Positions 51,101 to 63,740 of a stretch of 64,000 nucleotides of DNA are shown here, one piece after another. Source of the stretch: Cladorhizidae sp. MBARI D1340-BT2 (lineage: Eukaryota > Porifera > Demospongiae > Poecilosclerida > Cladorhizidae). Where the stretch lies: positions 32,097,222-32,161,221 of the forward strand of contig JAQNBH010000003.1 in the NCBI GenBank assembly GCA_028752905.1. The letters are read 5' to 3'. The notes below the pieces were generated by a model that did not search any database, was not told the DNA's origin, and saw nothing but the letters and a program-made list of their open reading frames with translations. Position 1 is the stretch's first letter; every line of letters begins with the position of its first letter. The translations under genes and the position numbers were made by a program.

Positions 51101-54100
51101 TCCACTCCCACTCTAGATGAGCACACTAGAACACAGAGACAGCCACAAACACAATGTCCACTCCCACTCTAGATGAGAACACTAGAACACAGAGACAGCC
51201 ACAAACACAATGTCCACTCCCACTCTAGATGAGCACACTAGAACACAGAGACAACCACAAACACAATGTCCACTCCCACTCTAGATGAGAACACTAGAAC
51301 ACAGAGACAACCACAAACACAATGTCCACTCCCAATCTAGATGAGCACACTAGAACACAGAGACAACCACAAACACAATGTCCACTCCCACTTTAGATGA
51401 GCACACTATAACACAGAGACAACCACAAACACAATGTCCACTCCCACTCTAGATGAGCACACTAGAACACAGAGACAACCACAAACACAATGTCCACTCC
51501 CACTCTAGATGAGCACACTAGAACACAGAGACAGCCGCAAACACAATGTCCACTCCCACTCTAGAAGAGAACACTAGAACACAGAGACAACCACAAACAC
51601 AATGTCCACTCCCACTCTAGATGAGCACACTAGAACACAGAGACAACCACAAACACAATGTCCACTCCCACTCTAGATGAGCACACTAGAACACAGAGAC
51701 AACCACAAACACAATGTCCACTCCCACTCTAGATGAGCACACTAGAACACAGAGACAACCACAAACACAATGTCCACTCCCACTCTAGATGAGCACACTA
51801 GAACACAGAGACAACCACAAACACAATGTCCACTCCCACTCTAGATGAGCACACTAGAACACAGAGACAACCACAAACACAATGTCCACTCCCACTCTAG
51901 ATGAGCACACTAGAACACAGAGACAACCACAAACACAATGTCCACTCCCACTCTAGATGAGCACACTAGAACACAGAGACAACCACAAACACAATGTCCA
52001 CTCCCACTCTAGATGAGCACACTAGAACACAGAGACAACCACAAACACAATGTCCACTCCCACTCTAGATGAGCACACTAGAACACAGAGACAACCACAA
52101 ACACAATGTCCACTCCCACTCTAGATGAGCACACTAGAACACAGAGACAACCACAAACACAATGTCCACTCCCACTCTAGATGAGAACACTAGAACACAG
52201 AGACAACCACAAACACAATGTCCACTCCCACTCTAGATGAGCACTCTAGAACACAGAGACAACCACAAACACAATGTCCACTCCCACTCTAGATAAGCAC
52301 ACTAGAACACAGAGACAACCACAAACACAATGTCCACTCCCACTCTCGATGAACACACTAGAACACAGAGACAACCACAAACACAATGTCCACTTCCACT
52401 CTAGATGAGCACACTAGAACACAGAGACAACCACAAACACAATGTCCACTCCCACTCTAGATGAGCACACTACAACACAGAGACAACCACAAACACAATG
52501 TCCACTCCCACTCTAGATGAGCACACTAGAACACAGAGACAACCACAAACACAATGTCCACTCCCACTCTAGATGAGCACACTAGAACACAGAGACAACC
52601 ACAAACACAATGTCCAATCCCACTCTAAATGAACACACTAGAACACAGAGACAACCACAAACACAATGTCCACTCCCACTCTAGATGAGCACACTAGAAC
52701 ACAGAGACAACCACAAACACAATGTACACTCCCACTCTAGATGAGCACACTAGAACACAGAGACAACCACAAACACAATGTCCACTCCCACTCTAGATGA
52801 GAACACTAGAACACAGAGACAACCACAAACACAATGTCCACTCCCACTCTAGATGAGCACACTAGAACACAGAGACAACCACAAACACAATGTCCACTCC
52901 CACTCTAGATGAACACACTAGAACACAGAGACAACCACAAACACAATGTCCACTCCCACTCTACATGAACACACTAGAACACAGAGACAACCACAAACAC
53001 AATGTCCACTCCCACTCTAGATGAGCACACTAGAACACAGAGACAACCACAAACACAATGTCCACTCCCACTCTAGATGAGCACACTAGAACACAGAGAC
53101 AACCACAAACACAATGTCCACTCCCACTCTAGATGAGCACACTAGAACACAGAGACAACCACAAACACAATGTCCACTCCCACTCTAGATGAGCACACTA
53201 GAACACAGAGACAACCACAAACACAATGTCCACTCCCACTCTAGATGAGCACACTAGAACACAGAGACAACCACAAACACAATGTCCACTCCCACTCTAG
53301 ATGAGCACACTAGAACACAGAGACAGCCACAAACACAATGTCCACTCCCACTCTAGATGAGAACACTAGAACACAGAGACAGCCACAAACACAATGTCCA
53401 CTCCCACTCTAGATGAGCACACTAGAACACAGAGACAACCACAAACACAATGTCCACTCCCACTCTAGATGAGCACACTAGAACACAGAGACAGCCACAA
53501 ACACAATGTCCACTCCCACTCTAGATGAGAACACTAGAACACAGAGACAGCCACAAACACAATGTCCACTCCCACTCTAGATGAGCACACTAGAACACAG
53601 AGACAACCACAAACACAATGTCCACTCCCACTCTAGATGAGCACACTAGAACACAGAGACAACCACAAACACAATGTCCACTCCCACTCTAGATGAGCAC
53701 ACTAGAACACAGAGACAACCACAAACACAATGTCCACTCCCACTCTAGATGAGCACACTAGAACACAGAGACAACCACAAACACAATGTCCACTCCCACT
53801 CTAGATGAGAACACTAGAACACAGAGACAACCACAAACACAATGTCCACTCCCACTCTAGATGAGCACACTATAACACAGAGACAACCACAAACACAATG
53901 TCCACTCCCACTCTAGATGAGCACACTAGAACACAGAGACAACCACAAACACAATGTCCACTCCCACTCTAGATGAACACACTAGAACACAGAGACAACC
54001 ACAAACACAATGTCCTCTCCCACTCTAGATGAGCACACTAGAACACAGAGACAACCACAAACACAATGTCCACTCCCACTCTAGATGAGCACACTAGAAC

Positions 54101-57100
54101 ACAGAGACAACCACAAACACAATGTCCACTCCCACTCTAGATGAGCACACTATAACACAGAGACAACCACAAACACAATGTCCACTCCCACTCTAGATGA
54201 GCACACTAGAACACAGAGACAACCACAAACACAATGTCCACTCCCACTCTAGATGAGCACACTAGAACACAGAGACAGCCACAAACACAATGTCCACTCC
54301 CACTCTAGATGAGCACACTAGAACACAGAGACAGCCGCAAACACAATGTCCACTCCCACTCTAGATGAGAACACTAGAACACAGAGACAACCACAAACAC
54401 AATGTCCACTCCCACTCTAGATGAGCACACTAGAACACAGAGACAACCACAAACACAATGTCCACTCCCACTCTAGATGAGCACACTAGAACACAGAGAC
54501 AACCACAAACACAATGGCCACTCCCACTCTAGATGAGCACACTAGAACACAGAGACAACCACAAACACAATGTCCACTCCCACTCTAGATGAGCACACTA
54601 GAACACAGAGACAACCACAAACACAATGTCCACTCCCACTCTAGATGAGCACACTAGAACACAGAGACAACCACAAACACAATGTCCACTCCCACTCTAC
54701 ATGAACACACTAGAACACAGAGACAACCACAAACACAATGTCCACTCCCACTCTAGATGAGCACACTAGAACACAGAGACAACCACAAACACAATGTCCA
54801 CTCCCACTCTAGATGAGCACACTAGAACACAGAGACAACCACAAACACAATGTCCACTCCCACTCTAGATGAACACACTAGAACACAGAGACAACCACAA
54901 ACACAATGTCCACTCCCACTCTAGATGAGCACACTAGAACACAGAGACAACCACAAACACAATGTCCACTCCCACTCTAGATGAGCACACTAGAACACAG
55001 AGACAACCACAAACACAATGTCCACTCCCACTCTAGATGAGCACACTAGAACACAGAGACAACCACAAACACAATGTCCACTCCCACTCTAGATGAGCAC
55101 ACTAGAACACAGAGACAACCACAAACACAATGTCCACTCCCACTCTAGATGAGCACACTAGAACACAGAGACAACCACAAACACAATGTCCACTCCCACT
55201 CTAGATGAGCACACTAGAACACAGAGACAACCACAAACACAATGTCCACTCCCACTCTAGATGAGCACACTAGAACACAGAGACAACCACAAACACAATG
55301 TCCACTCCCACTCTAGATGAGCACACTAGAACACAGAGACAACCACAAACACAATGTCCACTCCCACTCTAGATGAGCACAATAGAACACAGAGACGAAC
55401 CACAAACACAATGTCCACTCCCACTCTAGATGAGCACACTAGAACACAGAGACAACCACAAACACAATGTCCACTCCCACTCTAGATGAGCACACTAGAA
55501 CACAGAGACAACCACAAACACAATGTCCACTCCCACTCTAGATGAGCACACTAGAACACAGAGACAACCACAAACACAATGTCCACTCCCACTCTAGATG
55601 AGCACACTAGAACACAGAGACAACCACAAACACAATGTCCACTCCCACTCTAGATGAGCACACTAGAACACAGAGACAACCACAAACACAATGTCCACTC
55701 CCACTCTAGATGTGCACACTAGAACACAGAGACAACCACAAACACAATGTCCACTCCCACTCTAGATGAGAACACTAGAACACAGAGACAACCACAAACA
55801 CAATGTCCACTCCCACTCTAGATGAGCACACTAGAACACAGAGACAACCACAAACACAATGTCCACTCCCACTCTAGATGAGCACACTAGAACACAGAGA
55901 CAACCACAAACACAATGTCCACTCCCACTCTAGATGAGCACACTAGAACACAGAGACAACCACAAACACAATGTCCACTCCCACTCTAGATGAGCACACT
56001 AGAACACAGAGACAACCACAAACATAATGTCCACTCCCACTCTAGATGAACACACTAGAACACAGAGACAACCACAAACACAATGTCCACTCCCACTCTA
56101 GATGAGCACACTAGAACACAGAGACAACCACAAACACAATGTCCACTCCCACTCTAGATGAACACACTAGAACACAGATACAACCACAAACACAATGTCC
56201 ACTCCCACTCTAGATGTGCACACTAGAACACAGAGACAACCACAAACACAATGTCCACTCCCACTCTAGATGAGAACACTAGAACACAGAGACAACCACA
56301 AACACAATGTCCACTCCCACTCTAGATGAGCACACTAGAACACAGAGACAACCACAAACACAATGTCCACTCCCACTCTAGATGAGCACACTAGAACACA
56401 GAGACAACCACAAACACAATGTCCACTCCCACTCTAGATGAGCACACTAGAACACAGAGACAACCACAAACACAATGTCCACTCCCACTCTAGATGAGCA
56501 CACTAGAACACAGAGACAACCACAAACATAATGTCCACTCCCACTCTAGATGAACACACTAGAACACAGAGACAACCACAAACACAATGTCCACTCCCAC
56601 TCTAGATGAGCACACTAGAACACAGAGACAACCACAAACACAATGTCCACTCCCACTCTAGATGAGCACACTAGAACACAGAGACAACCACAAACACAAT
56701 GTCCACTCCCACTCTAGATGAGCACACTAGAACACAGAGACAACCACAAACACAATGTCCACTCCCACTCTAGATGAGCACACTAGAACACAGAGACAAC
56801 CACAAACACAATGTCCACTCCCACTCTAGATGAGCACACTAGAACACAGAGACAACCACAAACACAATGTCCACTCCCACTCTAGATGAGCACACTAGAA
56901 CACAGAGACAACCACAAACACAATGTCCACTCCCACTCTAGATGAGCACACTAGAACACAGAGACAACCACAAACACAATGTCCACTCCCACTCTAGATG
57001 AGCACACTAGAACACAGAGACAACCACAAACACAATGTCCACTCCCACTCTAGATGAGCACACTAGAACACAGAGACAACCACAAACACAATGTCCACTC

Positions 57101-58573
57101 CCACTCTAGATGAGCACACTAGAACACAGAGACAACCACAAACACAATGTCCACTCCCACTCTAGATGAGCACACTAGAACACAGAGACAGCCACAAACA
57201 CAATGTCCACTCCCACTCTAGATGAGCACACTAGAACACAGAGACAACCACAAACACAATGTCCACTCCCACTCTAGATGAGCACACTAGAACACAGAGA
57301 CAACCACAAACACAATGTCCACTCCCACTCTAGACGAGCACACTAGAACACAGAGACAACCACAAACACAATGTCCACTCCCACTCTAGATGAGCACACT
57401 AGAACACAGAGACAACCACAAACACAATGTCCACTCCCACTCTAGATGAGCACACTAGAACACAGAGACAACCACAAACACAATGTCCACTCCCACTCTA
57501 GATGAGCACATTAGAACACAGAGACAACCACAAACACAATGTCCACTCCCACTCTAGATGAGCACACTAGAACACAGAGTCAACCACAAACACAATGTCC
57601 ACTCCCACTCTAGATGGGCACACTAGAACACAGAGACAACCAAAAACACAATGCCCACTCCCACTCTAGATGAGCACACTAGAACACAGAGACAACCACA
57701 AACACAATGTCCACTCCCACTCTAGATGAATACACTAGAACACAGAGACAACCACAAACACAATGTCCACTCCCACTCTAGATGAGCACACTAGAACACA
57801 GAGACAACCACAAACACAATGTCCACTCCCACTCTAGAACACAGAGACAACCACAAACACAATGTCCACTCCCACTCTAGATGAGCACACTAGAACACAG
57901 AGACAGCCACAAACACAATGTCCACTCCCACTCTAGATGAGCACACTAGAACACAGAGACAACCACAAACACAATGTCCACTCCCACTCTAGATGAGCAC
58001 AATAGAACACAGAGACAACCACAAACACAATGTCCACTCCCACTCTAGATGAGCACACTAGAACACAGAGACAACCACAAACACAATGTCCACTCCCACT
58101 CTAGATGAGCACACTAGAACACAGAGACAACCACACACACAATGTCCACTCCCACTCTAGATGAGCACACTAGAACACAGAGACAACCACAAACACAATG
58201 TCCACTCCCACTCTAGATGAGCACACTAGAACACAGAGACAACCACAAACACAATGTCCACTCCCACTCTAGACGAGCACACTAGAACACAGAGACAACC
58301 ACAAACACAATGTCCACTCCCACTCTAGATGAGCACACTAGAACACAGAGACAACCACAAACACAATGTCCACTCCCACTCTAGATGAGCACACTAGAAC
58401 ACAGAGACAACCACAAACACAATGTCCACTCCCACTCTAGATGAGCACACTAGAACACAGAGACAAGCACAAACACAATGTCCACTCCCACTCTAGATGA
58501 GCACACTAGAACACAGAGACAACCATAAACACAATGTCCACTCCCACTCTAGATGAGCACACTAGAACACAGA
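18152..58573 (+). repeat. 40.4-kb satellite of a 56-bp monomer, about 720 copies
   Basis: The monomer reads ACAATGTCCACTCCCACTCT, then AGATGAGCACACTAGAACAC, then AGAGACAACCACAAAC. All copies that I read are head-to-tail in one orientation with no inserted unrelated DNA. Most differ from consensus at zero to three sites. Composition is strand-biased: 23 A, 7 T, 19 C and 7 G per monomer, and no CpG. TCTAG and CTAGA flank a 9-base spacer, making a small dyad in every unit. Sporadic truncated units occur near 25567, 48769 and 57838, with a 10-bp insertion near 21290. Shared rare variants show block duplications of 9, 10, 12 and about 44-50 monomers. Short open frames of 74 codons recur only because three monomers make 168 bp. 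Confidence 0.98.
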
Positions 58574-58640
58574 CCTCCCATAATATAATCATCACTGGAT
58601 TATTATTTACTAGCACGCGCCCAGTGCACAACTCTATCCT

Positions 58641-59623
58641 CATTATTTGCACATGCTGTGTTAGACACATACCCTAACCTTGATTCCAACACTCATTATT
58701 AGGGGGCACATGTTGTGTTAGGCACATACCCTAACCTTGATTCCAACACTCATTATTAGGTGCACATGTTGTGTTAGGGACATACCCTAACCTTGATTCC
58801 AACACTCATTATTAGGGGCACATGTTGTGTTAGGCACATACCCTAACCTTGATTCCAACACTCATTATTAGGGGCACATGTTGTGTTAGGCACATACCCT
58901 AACCTTGATTCCAACACTCATTATTAGGGGCACATGTTGTGTTAGGCACATACCCTAACCTTGATTCCAACACTCATTATTAGGGGCACATGTTGTGTTA
59001 GGCACATACCCTAACCTTGATTCCAACACTCATTATTAGGGGCACATGTTGTGTTAGGCACATACCCTAACCTTGATTCCAACACTCATTATTAGGGGCA
59101 CATGTTGTGTTAGGCACATACCCTAACCTTGATTCCAACACTCATTATTAGGTGCACATGTTGTGTTAGGGACATACCCTAACCTTGATTCCAACACTCA
59201 TTATTAGGGGCACATGTTGTGTTAGGCACATACCCTAACCTTGATTCCAACACTCATTATTAGGGGCACATGTTGTGTTAGGCACATACCCTAACCTTGA
59301 TTCCAACACTCATTATTAGGGGCACATGTTGTGTTAGGCACATACCCTAACCTTGATTCCAACACTCATTATTAGGGGCACATGTTGTGTTAGGCACATA
59401 CCCTAACCTTGATTCCAACACTCATTATTAGGGGCACATGTTGTGTTAGGCACATACCCTAACCTTGATTCCAACACTCATTATTAGGGGCACATGTTGT
59501 GTTAGGCACATACCCTAACCTTGATTCCAACACTCATTATTAGGGGCACATGTTGTGTTAGGGACATACCCTAACCTTGATTCCAACACTCATTATTAGG
59601 GGCACATGTTGTGTTAGGCACAT
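58641..59623 (+). repeat. Second, unrelated 56-bp array with telomere-like hexamers, about 17.5 copies
   Basis: The unit reads ATTAGGGGCACATGTTGTGT, then TAGGCACATACCCTAACCTT, then GATTCCAACACTCATT. Each unit contains TTAGGG and CCCTAA as a 6-bp dyad 23 bases apart, plus CCCTAACC. The first unit is diverged. About 67 bp of unique DNA separates it from the large satellite. It has the same period as that satellite but no visible sequence similarity to it. Confidence 0.95.
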
Positions 59624-60393
59624 GACCTGAAGGGCCTCCAAATAGCTCATGCTAACAGAATTCTCAAACCTTACATGGAGTCAAGTGTGTTGATAACTAC
59701 ACTATACTAAAGCCTCCAATGCTTGACCTCATGTCATGGGCTTTGGTCTCTACATTACATCTCTGACTTCAGTCTAACATATTTTTGTTTGGAATGGATT
59801 TATGAGCAAATTCAAGTTCCATTCCGCATGTCATTGCACATCTGTTCTTTGATACTTATTATTCTATGTGCTCACCCTGATCCTGTCAGGAGTGTGACTC
59901 ACACCTTCATCCTGCGATAGGTCACATTATTACCAGCTGTAGTCCATTACCATGACAACAGAAATACAGTGTTTATGGAGGTTCATCAAAGTCGACTCAC
60001 ACTTCAGTGGCGGACGAGGGTACAACAATACCCGACAACTGGTCGTCCGTGAGGCACTTGCAGTTTGCAAATATGTCAACTACACAACCTGTGATAAAAT
60101 AACCCGCCAAAACTGTTAACTACAACATTACCAAAATAACCCTGTGCTGTGTCATCAGGGTTGCCAGGGTTACCACTGGGAGAGGATGGGGGAGGGGGAG
60201 GGGTTTATAATCTCTCGTTACCTTCCTCCCATTACCCTTGCCCCTCCCATCCCTCAGCCACTAATGGAACACTGACCTTTAATGACACCTGCAACTAAAA
60301 TGATAACCTCCATCACTAACTTGACCACACCCACCCACACCTTGCAGTATCATTGCCTCAAAGACCAGTTGTGATGCATGAGGATGGAAGTGC
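59624..60393. other. Unique non-coding stretch between arrays
   Basis: I see no supportable gene; a 65-codon plus-strand frame at 59723-59920 has no protein-like features. A short dyad (GGACGA and TCGTCC, with an inner GGGT and ACCC) lies around 60013-60050. A G-rich tract is listed separately. Confidence 0.55.
60178..60203 (+). promoter_or_regulatory. G-quadruplex motif
   Basis: G runs of 3, 5, 5 and 4 bases with loops of 7, 1 and 1 bases on the plus strand, followed by TTTATAA. It could be a G4-forming or promoter-associated site for a gene I cannot see. The function is unknown. Confidence 0.5.
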
Positions 60394-61417
60394 TGCCATG
60401 AGCTAACTCAGAGGCAACCACATGTCTCCCGTACAGACCTACACTCTCACTGGTGCCATGAGCTAACTCAGAGGCAACCACATGTCTCCCGTACAGACCT
60501 ACTCTCTCACTGGTGCCATGAGCTAACTCAGAGGCAACCACATGTCTCCCGTACAGACCTACTCTCTCACTGGTTCCATGAGCTAATTCAGAGGCAACCA
60601 CATGTCTCCCGTACAGACCTACTCTCTCACTGGTGCCATGAGCTAACTCAGAGGCAACCACATGTCTCTCGTACAGACCTACTCTCTCACTGGTGCCATG
60701 AGCTAATTCAGAGGCAACCACATGTCTCCCGTACAGACCTACTCTCTCACTGGTGCCATGAGCTAACTCAGAGGCAAGCACATGTCTCCCGTACAGACCT
60801 ACTCTCTCACTGGTGCCATGAGCTAATTCAGAGGCAACCACATGTCTCCCATACAGACCTACTCTCTCACTGGTGCCATGAGCTAACTCAGAGGCAACCA
60901 CATGTCTCCCGTACAGACCTACTCTCTCACTGGAGCCATGAGCTAACTCAGAGGCAACCACATGTCTCCCGTACAGACCTACTCTCTCACTGGTGCCATG
61001 AGCTAACTCAGAGGCAACCACATGTCTCCCGTACAGACCTACTCTCTCACTGGTGCCATGAGCTAACTCAGAGGCAACCACATGTCTCCCGTACAGACCT
61101 ACTCTCTCACTGGTGCCATGAGCTAACTCAGAGGCAACCACATGTCTCCCGTACAGACCTACTCTCTCACTGGTGCCATGAGCTAACTCAGAGGCAACCA
61201 CATGTCTCCCGTACAGACCTACTCTCTCACTGGTGCCATGAGCTAACTCAGAGGCAACCACATGTCTCCCGTACAGACCTACTCTCTCACTGGTGCCATG
61301 AGCTAACTCAGAGGCAACCACATGTCTCCCGTACAGACCTACTCTCTCACTGGTGCCATGAGCTAACTCAGAGGCAACCACATGTCTCCCATACAGATCT
61401 ACTGTCCCACTAGTGAC
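60350..61417 (-). CDS. Possible repeat-protein exon (20-residue repeats), doubtful
   Basis: On the minus strand a good acceptor (GCCTTATTTTCAG, ending at 61418) leads directly into an open frame. It reads VTSGTVDLYGRH and then about 17 copies of a 20-residue unit around LYGRHVVASELAHG, ending with STSILMHHNWSLRQ and TGA at 60350-60352. Without splicing, the frame extends to an ATG at 61555 (401 codons). Of about nine substitutions between repeats, five look silent on this strand, slightly more than chance would give. Against coding: the plus strand is also open across the array, no upstream exon is evident, and I know of no such repeat family. It may be only a minisatellite in non-coding DNA. 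Confidence 0.25.
   Translation of the reverse strand, partial: VTSGTVDLYGRHVVASELAHGTSERVGLYGRHVVASELAHGTSERVGLYGRHVVASELAHGTSERVGLYGRHVVASELAHGTSERVGLYGRHVVASELAHGTSERVGLYGRHVVASELAHGTSERVGLYGRHVVASELAHGTSERVGLYGRHVVASELAHGSSERVGLYGRHVVASELAHGTSERVGLYGRHVVASELAHGTSERVGLYGRHVLASELAHGTSERVGLYGRHVVASELAHGTSERVGLYERHVVASELAHGTSERVGLYGRHVVASELAHGTSERVGLYGRHVVASELAHGTSERVGLYGRHVVASELAHGTSESVGLYGRHVVASELAHGSTSILMHHNWSLRQ
60394..61410 (-). repeat. 60-bp minisatellite, about 17 copies
   Basis: On the plus strand the unit reads GTGCCATGAGCTAACTCAGA, then GGCAACCACATGTCTCCCGT, then ACAGACCTACTCTCTCACTG. Copies are nearly identical, with about ten scattered substitutions. The period is a multiple of three and frames are open on both strands. 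Confidence 0.96.
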
Positions 61418-61681
61418 CTGAAAATAAGGCAACATAAATATATAATTTATAAGCTGATGTCCAAGTAGCAGATGACATAACTGAGTGTGTGTTAATGGTC
61501 TGTATTTGTGCAGAAGGACATTGTCTTGTCTTGAGTGAGTGAGGCACCTTAACAAGGTACAGGGGTCAGGGTTTGAGCTGGAGATAACAAATAAAAATTA
61601 GAGATGGGAGAGGGAGGGGGTATCCTTTTTGCCACCCCCCCAATATAAATCTCTGGGGGATAAACAGAGGCGAGTTGGCTG
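61418..61681. other. Unique spacer before the transposon relic
   Basis: Non-coding AT-rich sequence ending in TGGCTG (61676-61681), which is repeated directly at the other end of the transposon. No gene is visible. Confidence 0.5.
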
Positions 61682-62611
61682 CAGACGTTCCAACCCTTCA
61701 GATTTTTTCGGGAGTCTCCCGAATTTGGACCCAATCTCCTGATCTCCCGATTTTCATAAAATTCTCCCGATTTTTAAAAATTCAGCTGCTAAATCCAGAA
61801 TAGCAGCTAACACAAATTCATAGACTATCACAAATCCTACAGACTGTTGTTCTTTCCTTCCACAACCACCGCGACCGTGGCAGTTGTACGCGTTGTACGC
61901 GGACTTATAGCCGAGTTGCCGTTATTATATTATATATACCGTATTCGACTTGTATTTAGTTCAAGTTGAGCATTGCGCTTGCGCAGTGCCAAGCCAGTCT
62001 TCGCTAGCATTTTTTGGTGCGTCATTGTGGTTGTGATTGACATTGAGCTAGGCAGTAGTTGGCTGGCAAGAGTTCTTAATCACTATCGTAATCTACAATG
62101 AGTTCGTTATGTTCGATCTGTTCTTCATCCTCTTCGTCCAAGCAAGCAAATCGATCTTCTCCACTGTCACTTCCTTCCAACAGCTGGCGAGTAGCTTGAG
62201 TAATGGCTGGGATAGCTAAAGCTGCTGCTTTATCAACTTTGAGGCAGTGAATTTCTCCATCTTCAGACCCGTCCTGGTCCACCTTCACAGTGATGCCACA
62301 AGCACGAAATGATTTCGCAGACAAGCTAATGATAAACGACTGCGCGTGTGCAAGAGTATTAGCTTGGTGTGCTCCATTTGGAGTTCGGCTTTCAGAGCTA
62401 TTCCTATTGATTTTGCTACCTATATACTTTATTCTAGTTGGATGAAGTGAATTTTATCATTATATTTAACTTTTTATAAATATTTACATTGTTTCTGTAA
62501 CTATATAGCTATACACAAGAATTGGGAGAAATCTCCCTAATTTATGCAAAATCTACCGAATTTTCTTGTAACGCCCTCCCTAATTTTCAATTCTGGGGGT
62601 TGGAACGTCTG
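61682..62611 (-). mobile_element. Decayed DNA transposon with 15-bp perfect terminal inverted repeats
   Basis: CAGACGTTCCAACCC at 61682-61696 is the exact reverse complement of 62597-62611. The element is flanked by TGGCTG at 61676-61681 and 62612-62617, an exact 6-bp direct repeat that looks like a target-site duplication. Both ends carry subterminal repeats around CTCCCGATTTT or CTCCCTAATTT. An 82-codon minus-strand fragment inside resembles a pogo/Tigger-type transposase C-terminus. Known pogo elements duplicate TA, so either the duplication is a coincidence of diverged longer TIRs, or the element belongs elsewhere. At 930 bp it is internally deleted and non-autonomous. Confidence 0.65.
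62076..62324 (-). pseudogene. Transposase C-terminal fragment, pogo/Tigger (DDE_1)-like
   Basis: The 82-residue frame starts with SAKSFRACGIT and GSEDGEIHCLK and ends in a strongly acidic tail (CLDEEDEEQIEHNELIVDYD). In pogo/Tigger-type DDE transposases a SFxxCGI motif followed by DGSED and an acidic end closes the protein, so this is most likely the last part of such an enzyme. The DDE catalytic core and DNA-binding domain are missing. The frame also stays open upstream of the ATG (AQSFIISLSAK), so the ATG is probably internal. The match is from memory of the motif, not a search. Confidence 0.5.
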
Positions 62612-63740
62612 TGGCTGATAGCTACAACTCTGTGAGGCACAGTTGACGTGATATCAGAAACTCAGCCCCTCTAGGTCCTCCCCTCCCCCTCTCTCACGCA
62701 CACTCAGTATATTCACAAGATAACAATGCTTCATTAAATAATACATCTGTAGACCACACACATCTGTTGACCCTTTACCAACTGAAACATCATCCAGTTC
62801 ATGCCTTTCATGGTGAGGGAAAACCCCCATTTCCACCTAAGGATTACTGTACTTACTGTGAGCTACACCCTCACCCTCACAAAGTTGGTAAAGGGTTCAC
62901 TCACGAGAAATAGAATACCTGCATTTCATGAGGAACACATATCCACATGTGAACACACCCTCTCAGCATGGCTCTAGAGATATCACTCCTAGTATTGTGA
63001 ATTGTGCTGGACCGTTAGCTAGCTAGTGATTTCTATTCCCATGCCCTGTCTCCCTACTTTAATAAGGCTAAAAGTACAACTAGCGTCCAGCACCTGCAAC
63101 TATGCCATGAATCACTCGACCTTATAGAGCTGAAGACATCTTCCTGAGAACATGACCAGCTATATTATATGCCCAGACTTCAGCACCTCCCACACAAAAC
63201 ACACCTGCTGATTATGAGTCTCTTGCAAGCACTGCAGTTGCTCGCCAGAGACACCATCCCAAATTACCTTTATACAATGGGTGTAGTCTCTTCAAACCAC
63301 ACCCTTACTTCGGGGGAAATTAATATCGCTCATTTTTTTCATAGAACAAACTGAAAAGAGGTGTGGTTATCAGACACAGCTAATATGCCTAGACTTCAGC
63401 ACCTCCCACAACAAAGCATATTAGACACACATGCGTAATTAGCAAGTGCATTACAAAACCACGACTCTTTCCCCACAATAATTATTACAGACATATTGCC
63501 TCAAGGAAACTATCCTCCATACAGTAATGATAGCAACATTAATTGAAAAGGCAGTATAATAGTGGTGCTCATTATAAAGAGTCTTATAAGTGGGTGTGGT
63601 CTACTAACACTTTTCTGTCCTGTTTCTATTCCATAGTCAAGCAGCTGCTTACAAGAAGTTACTCAGTGTAACTCCAGAACTACCCAATCATAGATACCAC
63701 ACTTTACCATAATTATTACTAAAGGAGACACATGTCCCTA
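62612..63740. other. Unique non-coding right flank
   Basis: No supportable gene; a 60-codon minus-strand frame (62654-62836) and a 61-codon plus-strand frame (63169-63354) lack protein-like features. It contains an inverted-repeat element (62770-62896) and a diverged two-copy duplication (about 63164-63203 and 63382-63420) sharing AGACTTCAGCACCTCCCACA. Confidence 0.55.
62770..62896. repeat. 127-bp inverted-repeat (hairpin/MITE-like) element
   Basis: ACCCTTTACCAACT at 62770-62783 is the perfect reverse complement of 62883-62896. Further inside, GTGAGGG pairs with CCCTCAC, extending a possible stem. No target-site duplication is clear. It could be a tiny MITE or a structured RNA region. Confidence 0.5.

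Noticed and set aside
18152..58573. CRISPR array reading of the 56-bp satellite
   Set aside because: There are no unique spacers; the whole 56-bp unit repeats, and the DNA is eukaryotic with no cas genes.
61549..61734. 61-codon minus-strand frame at the transposon edge
   Set aside because: It crosses the terminal inverted repeat into flanking DNA and has no protein-like features.
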